Part shown: positions 6,803-10,026 of the stretch, piece after piece
Numbering within the stretch: the first letter of the stretch is position 1
Layout: each line of letters begins with the position of its first letter
Assembly: GCA_020052975.1 (NCBI GenBank)
Contig: JAGVOC010000072.1
Coordinates: 1 to 10,026 of the forward strand
Reading direction: 5' to 3'
Origin: Desulfobacterales bacterium
Lineage (GTDB): Bacteria > Desulfobacterota > Desulfobacteria > Desulfobacterales > RPRI01
DNA length: 10,026 nt
The notes under the pieces: generated by a model
What the model saw: the letters and a program-made list of their open reading frames with translations, nothing else
What the model was told of the DNA's origin: nothing
Database searches by the model: none
Made by a program: the position numbers and the translations under genes

Positions 6803-7216
6803 ATGTCAACGGTACAACGCAGTTTCCGTATCAAAGAGCCAATACTACAGGAAATCGATAAAATCCGTAAAAACAGACCTGCCAATGCACTCGCAAATGA
6901 ATTGCTTGAAGAGGCTCTGAAAATGCGTCGCTGTCCCGGCATTATTTTCTCAGAGGGAGTTTCCGGCAGGCGCGCCCGTATTGCCGGAACCGGTGTCGAG
7001 GTCTGGGAGGTCATCTATGAATATCAGATTCTCGGCGAGAATATCAAGTCACTGAAAAAGGCTCTATCTCATCTCACGGAAAGACAACTCGTCGCAGCGC
7101 TCAGCTACTACCGGTATTATCCCGAAGAAATAAACGAGCTTATCCAGGACAACGAGGCCATCACACCTGAGGTTGTCAAGGGCCGGTTCTCTTTGACAAA
7201 AGAGAAGAACTGGTGA
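6803..7216 (+). CDS. DUF433-domain antitoxin with N-terminal DNA-binding segment
   Basis: This is the antitoxin partner of a predicted COG2442/COG4634 type TA pair. The 137-residue protein begins with a segment like a ribbon-helix-helix or VapB-type binder (about 1-43: STVQRSFRIKEPILQEIDKI, then a helix rich in Glu and Leu). It continues with a DUF433 helical domain (about 53-120): RIAGTGVEVWEVIYEYQILG, the SLKKALSHLTERQLVAAL helix and YYRYYPEEINELI. That pattern matches the DUF433 core of G-T-x-V-W followed by LT-x-x-Q-V-x-A-A-L-x-Y-Y. The ATG has AGGAGG six bases upstream. It overlaps the toxin gene by GTGA, the usual coupling that keeps antitoxin ahead of toxin. Repression of the upstream repeats is inferred. 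Confidence 0.85.
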   Translation: MSTVQRSFRIKEPILQEIDKIRKNRPANALANELLEEALKMRRCPGIIFSEGVSGRRARIAGTGVEVWEVIYEYQILGENIKSLKKALSHLTERQLVAALSYYRYYPEEINELIQDNEAITPEVVKGRFSLTKEKNW

Positions 7217-7557
7217 AGTTTCTTGTCGACGAGGACTTAAGTGAAGAAATTGCTTCAATCCTAAGGGCAGCCGGTGCCGACGCCGTCCATATCAGAGAAC
7301 TTGGCCTCTCCGGAGCGGAAGATCAGGAGGTTCTCGACGAGGCCGCGCGTCAGGAACGCTGCGTTGTTACGCGCAATCGAAACGATTTTCTGATGCTCAC
7401 TGAGTTTTATTTTCATGAAGGCCGTTCTCACCACGGTGTCCTCATAGTGCCCCGATCCTACCTAGGCAATCAGCCCTCAAAAATCGCAAAGGCCATTTTA
7501 TCTCTATCTCAGAATTATCCCCATGCTTTTCAACCTTATGCGTTCCTCTTCCTTTAA
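7213..7557 (+). CDS. DUF5615 PIN-like toxin (Mut7-C/COG4634 type)
   Basis: This is the predicted nuclease toxin of the DUF433 pair, 114 residues. The PIN-like fold is signalled by the acidic start KFLVDEDLSEEI (D6, D8), the helix block HIRELGLSGAEDQEVLDEA (D37, D42), CVVTRNRNDFLML (D58) and the C-terminal HHGVLIVPRS strand. Family members act, or are thought to act, as RNases restrained by DUF433 antitoxins. The specific target is unknown. The start is GTG within the antitoxin stop (GTGA), with no separate promoter. Length is near the family norm, and the end KAILSLSQNYPHAFQPYAFLFL looks complete. From codon 72 onward the gene and its downstream flank are duplicated in decayed form at 9395-9686. 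Confidence 0.85.
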   Translation: MKFLVDEDLSEEIASILRAAGADAVHIRELGLSGAEDQEVLDEAARQERCVVTRNRNDFLMLTEFYFHEGRSHHGVLIVPRSYLGNQPSKIAKAILSLSQNYPHAFQPYAFLFL

Positions 7558-7723
7558 ATAACAATTTGTTAATCAGCATGACCTTATTAACACGCGCTAT
7601 TATGACAGACCGTACCATCAAATAAAGTCGGGGCTAAAATGGTATATTGTAACCCGATAGCGTTTAAGGAAATAATTTCCGAAATATTTCAATTGATACG
7701 AACGTGACAAAAACGTGATAGAA
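7426..7723 (+). repeat. ~295-bp direct duplication, copy 1
   Basis: This copy spans the last third of the DUF5615 toxin gene (codon 72 onward) and about 165 bp of downstream flank. It is repeated at 9395-9686 with about six substitutions in the first 115 bp and several small indels later. Both copies keep the inverted repeat TGTTAAT...ATTAACA (7567-7573 and 7586-7592 here) and end in AATTGATACGAACGTGAC followed by AAAAACGTGA. The coordinates give a 1,969-bp spacing between the repeat starts. Confidence 0.85.
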
Positions 7724-7840
7724 CAGATATAAAACGGTATAAACATATCGAACTATAAGCAAATAAAAAACTGGGCCAAGCCATTGTTTGGTAAAGATAA
7801 TTCAGTATTTTCAAGCACTTGTAAAATCCCTTTTTTACGA

Positions 7841-7891
7841 ATGGCATTCAAGAGGTCGTCGGTTCGATCCCGATCAGCTCCACCATATAAA
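7841..7891 (+). repeat. tRNA-Ala(GGC) 3' half, attachment-site-like direct repeat, copy 2
   Basis: This is a base-for-base copy of 1061-1111, running from anticodon loop ATGGCAT through CCA (ends 7885) and six bases beyond. The flanks differ on both sides, with TTTTTTACGA before and AACAACTACT after. No tRNA 5' half precedes it, so it is not a tRNA gene. Same-strand spacing to copy 1 is 6,780 bp. Together the copies suggest att sites of an integrated segment or of successive elements at one tRNA. No integrase gene lies between them. Confidence 0.8.
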
Positions 7892-7936
7892 AACAACTAC
7901 TTACATATCATCCCAATCCTCTATTCCCTGCCTGAA

Positions 7937-7956
7937 TGTATAGTTTTTGTATAGTT
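7937..7956. repeat. doubled TGTATAGTT motif near the second half site
   Basis: TGTATAGTT occurs at 7937-7945 and again at 7948-7956 with an 11-bp period, 46 bp after the end of the tRNA half copy. Like the 10-bp array near copy 1, the period is about one helical turn, which would suit recombinase arm or accessory-factor sites. With two units only, chance is possible. Confidence 0.35.
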
Positions 7957-8104
7957 GATTTACCACTACTTTGACTTTAGTAAAGAATTGCCTGTTTTGG
8001 TTAAACTTCCCTTAACCACGTCATCCTCATGAATGTATCCATTATCAAGAAAATAGACTCCTGGGCGGATTTTCTTCTCAAAATCAAAGTCCTCGCTTTA
8101 TGTC

Positions 8105-8311
8105 TTGACGACAGAATACCATGCCGGGCCGCTCAAACTGTCTATGGAGCAGTTGACAGAATTCATTGGTATTCTTGAAAAGCACAAGGACGAAATGGAA
8201 AAAGATATTGTAAAGGATTTAGAAAACTATCTTGCCACCCTTATAGAAAAAGAAGAGTACAAAGAGATATTTAAAGGCGCTACAATAAAACTCATTGTGC
8301 CTAATAAGTAA
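8105..8311 (+). CDS. small hypothetical protein, probably a remnant
   Basis: This is a 68-codon frame starting from TTG. The frame stays open back to 8057, and an internal ATG lies at 8144. No ribosome site is visible before any of these, so the start is uncertain and the gene may be 5'-truncated. The product is soluble and highly charged: TTEYHAGPLKLSMEQLTEFI leads into a Lys/Glu-rich helical stretch (KHKDEMEKDIVKDLENYL) and ends IKLIVPNK. The coherent amphipathic pattern argues that it is or was translated. I do not recognise the family. No obvious partner gene adjoins it. It lies between the tRNA half copy and the AbrB/PIN module. Confidence 0.45.
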   Translation: MTTEYHAGPLKLSMEQLTEFIGILEKHKDEMEKDIVKDLENYLATLIEKEEYKEIFKGATIKLIVPNK

Positions 8312-8634
8312 TACTACCTCAGAGAGATGAAAGCAGAATCAGTTAAGATTAAACAATTTCAATGAGTTTCAGCTTTCTTTGCAGGACATTAATAAGCGAA
8401 GCATTATTATACGTATACAGATCGTTAATGGAAATATTGTAGGATGGGGGGGTCTCGATCTGACTCGACCGCTGAACCCCTCGATTTCTACTTTAAAGCA
8501 GCGTTACCACTTATGTCACTGTCCAGTTTTTCCCGGCCAGCCCTGAACACACACGGGCCAAGGTGTACCCTTGTTGTAGTATTTTCTGAATTCTGATATA
8601 CTGAATTCAGAATATTAAAACTTGGAGGTACAAT
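8312..8634. other. intergenic region before the AbrB/PIN module
   Basis: This region has no supported gene. Its right end holds the antitoxin promoter and operator (8574-8629). A G-run (near 8445) followed by CCCC about 30 bases later could form a loose hairpin, but it lacks the T-tail of a terminator. Confidence 0.4.
8574..8629 (+). promoter_or_regulatory. promoter, perfect palindromic operator and ribosome site of the AbrB/PIN operon
   Basis: A -35 TTGTAG (8574-8579), a 17-bp spacer and a -10 TATACT (8597-8602) are visible. The perfect inverted repeat TTCTGAATTC (8584-8593) / GAATTCAGAA (8603-8612) has a 9-bp centre that contains the -10, so a bound dimer would block the promoter. AbrB/MazE-type antitoxins usually repress their own operons through such palindromes. 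GGAGGT (8624-8629) is a strong ribosome site five bases before the ATG. Confidence 0.7.
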
Positions 8635-8925
8635 ATGGAAGGAGCTAAAGCGGCAGTTGCAGAGATAAAGGCCCGTGGGCAGCTCACGATCCCAAAGAAG
8701 ATACGAGAAACAAGCCACATCGAAGAAGGCAATGTTGTATCTATCTTGCCGGTAGGTGATTCTCTGATAATTACCCCAAAGCGACTGGAGCTTGACGAGG
8801 CACGAAGGCAGCTGAAGAAGCTGCTCAAGGCATCAAGCCTCACAATAGAAGAACTCATCGAGGGGCTCAAAGAGGAAAGGGGCGACCTGTTTAAAGAAAC
8901 CTATGGCGCAAAGAAAAAAATGTAA
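8635..8925 (+). CDS. AbrB/SpoVT-type antitoxin
   Basis: This is the antitoxin and probable operon repressor of an AbrB/PIN TA pair, 96 residues. The swapped-hairpin AbrB domain occupies about residues 8-50: AEIKARGQLTIPKKIRE, then EGNVVSILPVGDSLIITPKR. The signature is G-Q-L/V-T-I-P-K-x-I-R. The rest is a charged helical tail (about 52-96, LDEARRQLKKLLKASSLTIEELIEGL) that in such antitoxins wraps the toxin. The ATG is set by GGAGGT five bases upstream. Its last 23 bp overlap the PIN toxin gene in another frame, so the two are co-translated. Family is secure. The exact VapB or MazE subgroup is not decided. Confidence 0.9.
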   Translation: MEGAKAAVAEIKARGQLTIPKKIRETSHIEEGNVVSILPVGDSLIITPKRLELDEARRQLKKLLKASSLTIEELIEGLKEERGDLFKETYGAKKKM

Positions 8926-9385
8926 GGTATTTCTCGATTCCAATGTGCTCCTGTCCGGGCTGTTCTCGGACAAGGGAGCTCCGCGAATTATCCTTGATCT
9001 CCTGACGCTTAACTTGCCAATACTTGCAGGAGCAACCGGACGTTATAACCTTATAGAGGTTGAGCGTAACCTGAAGAAGAAAATGCCTGAGGCTATGCCG
9101 CTCTATCAAAAGTATTTGCCCAGGCTTCGCCTTGAAATCGTTGAGATTCCCTCGCGAGCAACAGTCATAAGCATGGCAGGGGCCATTGCTGAGAAAGATA
9201 TCCCGGTCCTCGCTTCGGCAATTGCATGCGGCGCAGAGTATCTTATTACCGGTGACAATAAGGACTTTGCCAGGTTAAGAAAAGTGAAAAAGTATAACCT
9301 TAAGATAGTCAGCCCGTCAGAGTTTATTGAAACAGTGTTTCCGGAGATAATAAAGGAGGCCCAAGATAATGAGGTACATAAGTGA
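8903..9385 (+). CDS. PIN-domain toxin (VapC-like ribonuclease, COG1569 type)
   Basis: This is the predicted RNase toxin of the AbrB/PIN pair, 160 residues. PIN nucleases use a cluster of acidic residues to hold divalent metal. Here these are D12 in VFLDSNVLLSGLF, E52 in LIEVERNL, D99 in KDIPVLASAIACGAEYLITG and D118/D121 in GDNKDF, all in the expected order. The C-terminus (LKIVSPSEFIETVF) is typical of COG1569-type proteins, which are longer than classic VapC. The ATG at 8903 lies inside the antitoxin gene, giving a 23-bp overlap and coupled translation. Just after its stop begins the decayed DUF5615 fragment (9395). The family is clear. RNA target and cleavage site are unknown. Confidence 0.9.
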   Translation: MAQRKKCKVFLDSNVLLSGLFSDKGAPRIILDLLTLNLPILAGATGRYNLIEVERNLKKKMPEAMPLYQKYLPRLRLEIVEIPSRATVISMAGAIAEKDIPVLASAIACGAEYLITGDNKDFARLRKVKKYNLKIVSPSEFIETVFPEIIKEAQDNEVHK

Positions 9386-9394
9386 TTAATCTTC

Positions 9395-9527
9395 TCTCAC
9401 CACGGTGTCCTCATAGTACCCCGATCCTACCCAGGTAATCAGCCCTCAAAAATCGCACAGGCCATTTTATCTCTATCTCAGAATCATCGCCATGCTTTTC
9501 AACCTTATGCGTTCCTTTTTCCTCTAA
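9395..9527 (+). pseudogene. 3' fragment of a DUF5615 PIN-like toxin gene
   Basis: This fragment encodes the equivalent of residues 72 to about 110 of the intact toxin at 7213-7557. HHGVLIVPRSY is retained, followed by a few substitutions (L to P, K to Q, N-Y-P to N-H-R). The 5' two thirds, with the acidic catalytic start, are absent. A small insertion near the end removes the original stop, although the frame happens to read on. It cannot make a working toxin. It shows that a second DUF433/DUF5615-like cassette, or a copy of this one, once lay here. Confidence 0.75.
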
Positions 9528-9686
9528 ATCAACAATTTGTTAATCATAGGACTTTATTAACATGCGCTTTTATGTGCCTTACAATCAGATAAAGTTAGGG
9601 CTAAAATCTTATATTGGCACCGATAGAGTTTAAGAAAATAATTTCCGAAATTCAATTGATACGAACGTGACAAAAACGTGAAAGAA
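9395..9686 (+). repeat. ~295-bp direct duplication, copy 2
   Basis: This is the degenerate partner of 7426-7723, holding the toxin fragment and about 160 bp of flank. The conserved inverted repeat GTTAAT...ATTAAC and the terminal AATTGATACGAACGTGAC block are both present. Similarity starts abruptly at TCTCACCACGG, nine bases after the PIN toxin stop, and stops abruptly near 9686. The rest of the gap to the lipoprotein gene (9687-9747) is AT-rich with no visible gene. Confidence 0.8.
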
Positions 9687-9747
9687 TTTAGGATCTTGCA
9701 AATCGCCTTAATTTCTAATAATATATTCTTCAAACGAGGGGGAAATT

Positions 9748-10026
9748 ATGAAAAAGATATTTGTACTTTTCATTGTGCTCAGTCTGTCGTCCATAGTCAC
9801 ATCGTGTGTTGCATCAAGCCAAGAGCCTCTTTATCAGGAAAGGCATACTTATCAGAAGCAAAACATTTTTTATGAAAGGATCGAAAACCAACAGAGGCGC
9901 ATTAACCAGGGTATAAAATCCGGCGAGCTTACCCGGAAGGAGGCGGGGATGCTGCAGGATAATTTAAACTGGATAAGGGACAAATATGCCCGGATGACAG
10001 CTGACGGCATACTGACTCAGAATGAA
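9748..10026 (+). CDS. putative lipoprotein, N-terminal part (runs off the window)
   Basis: An open frame of 93 codons begins at ATG 9748 and continues past the window end. GAGGGGG lies about five bases upstream. The first 20 residues are a lipoprotein signal peptide: MKKI, a hydrophobic core FVLFIVLSLSSIV, and a lipobox VTSC with the lipidated Cys at 20. The mature part is charged and helical: YQERHTYQKQNIFYERIENQ, then RINQGIKSGELTRKEAGML and a similar ADGILTQNE. The repeated G-x-L-T pattern resembles small periplasmic helical proteins, but I do not assign a family. The protein is expected to be anchored to the inner or outer membrane and is not obviously linked to the TA modules. Start and lipoprotein nature are well supported. 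Confidence 0.8.
   Translation, partial: MKKIFVLFIVLSLSSIVTSCVASSQEPLYQERHTYQKQNIFYERIENQQRRINQGIKSGELTRKEAGMLQDNLNWIRDKYARMTADGILTQNE

Larger units (their letters stand above)
7558..8104. other. non-coding stretch between the DUF5615 toxin and the orphan ORF
   Basis: No gene is supported here. It contains the downstream part of the duplication (to 7723), an AT-rich segment (7724-7840), the second tRNA-Ala half copy (7841-7891) and a doubled TGTATAGTT (7937-7956). The region after 8028 has short open frames, including ATG 8029 to a stop near 8173, but none is convincing. Confidence 0.45.

Noticed and set aside
9678..9875. 65-codon plus-strand frame overlapping the lipoprotein start
   Set aside because: It starts from GTG within the duplicated flank without a ribosome site, and the lipoprotein frame has a strong ribosome site and signal peptide.

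Overview
The window looks like accessory-rich chromosomal DNA from a Gram-negative, probably anaerobic environmental bacterium of the Desulfobacterota, Nitrospirota or a related group. This rests on moderate GC, strong Shine-Dalgarno sites, many toxin-antitoxin (TA) modules and a lipoprotein with a Gram-negative style lipobox. The taxonomic guess is weak.

Layout, left to right. (1) 1-850: a leftward higB-higA TA operon with a recognisable promoter and operator. (2) 850-1377: a gene-free stretch with a three-unit 10-bp tandem repeat and a 51-bp sequence that is exactly the 3' half of tRNA-Ala(GGC), from the anticodon loop to CCA. (3) 1378-1731: a leftward DksA/TraR-type zinc-finger gene, divergent from the next block. 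(4) 2183-6526: a tight rightward cluster of pnp (PNPase), prfC (release factor 3) and a zinc-ribbon SAM methyltransferase, perhaps with a small overlapping ORF. (5) 6744-7557: a DUF433 antitoxin / DUF5615 PIN-like toxin pair. (6) 7558-8634: mostly non-coding, with a second identical copy of the tRNA-Ala 3' half and a small orphan ORF. (7) 8574-9385: an AbrB-type antitoxin / PIN toxin pair behind a perfect palindromic operator. (8) 9395-9686: a degenerate duplicate of the 3' end and downstream flank of the DUF5615 toxin gene. (9) 9748-end: the start of a lipoprotein gene.

The main themes are TA modules and integration scars. Three unrelated TA systems (HigBA, DUF433/DUF5615, AbrB/PIN) surround a translation and RNA-turnover cluster. 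The two tRNA-Ala half copies are 6,780 bp apart in the same orientation, and neither has a tRNA 5' half. They look like attachment sites left by elements that integrated at the anticodon loop. They bracket dksA-like, pnp, prfC, the methyltransferase and the DUF433 module, but no integrase is visible between them.

The most unusual gene is prfC. It reads as a full RF3 but appears to lack about 26 residues, including the G5 guanine-recognition motif, through a clean in-frame deletion. The most unusual architecture is the ~295-bp duplication, which shows that the TA cassettes have been reshuffled by recombination and decay.
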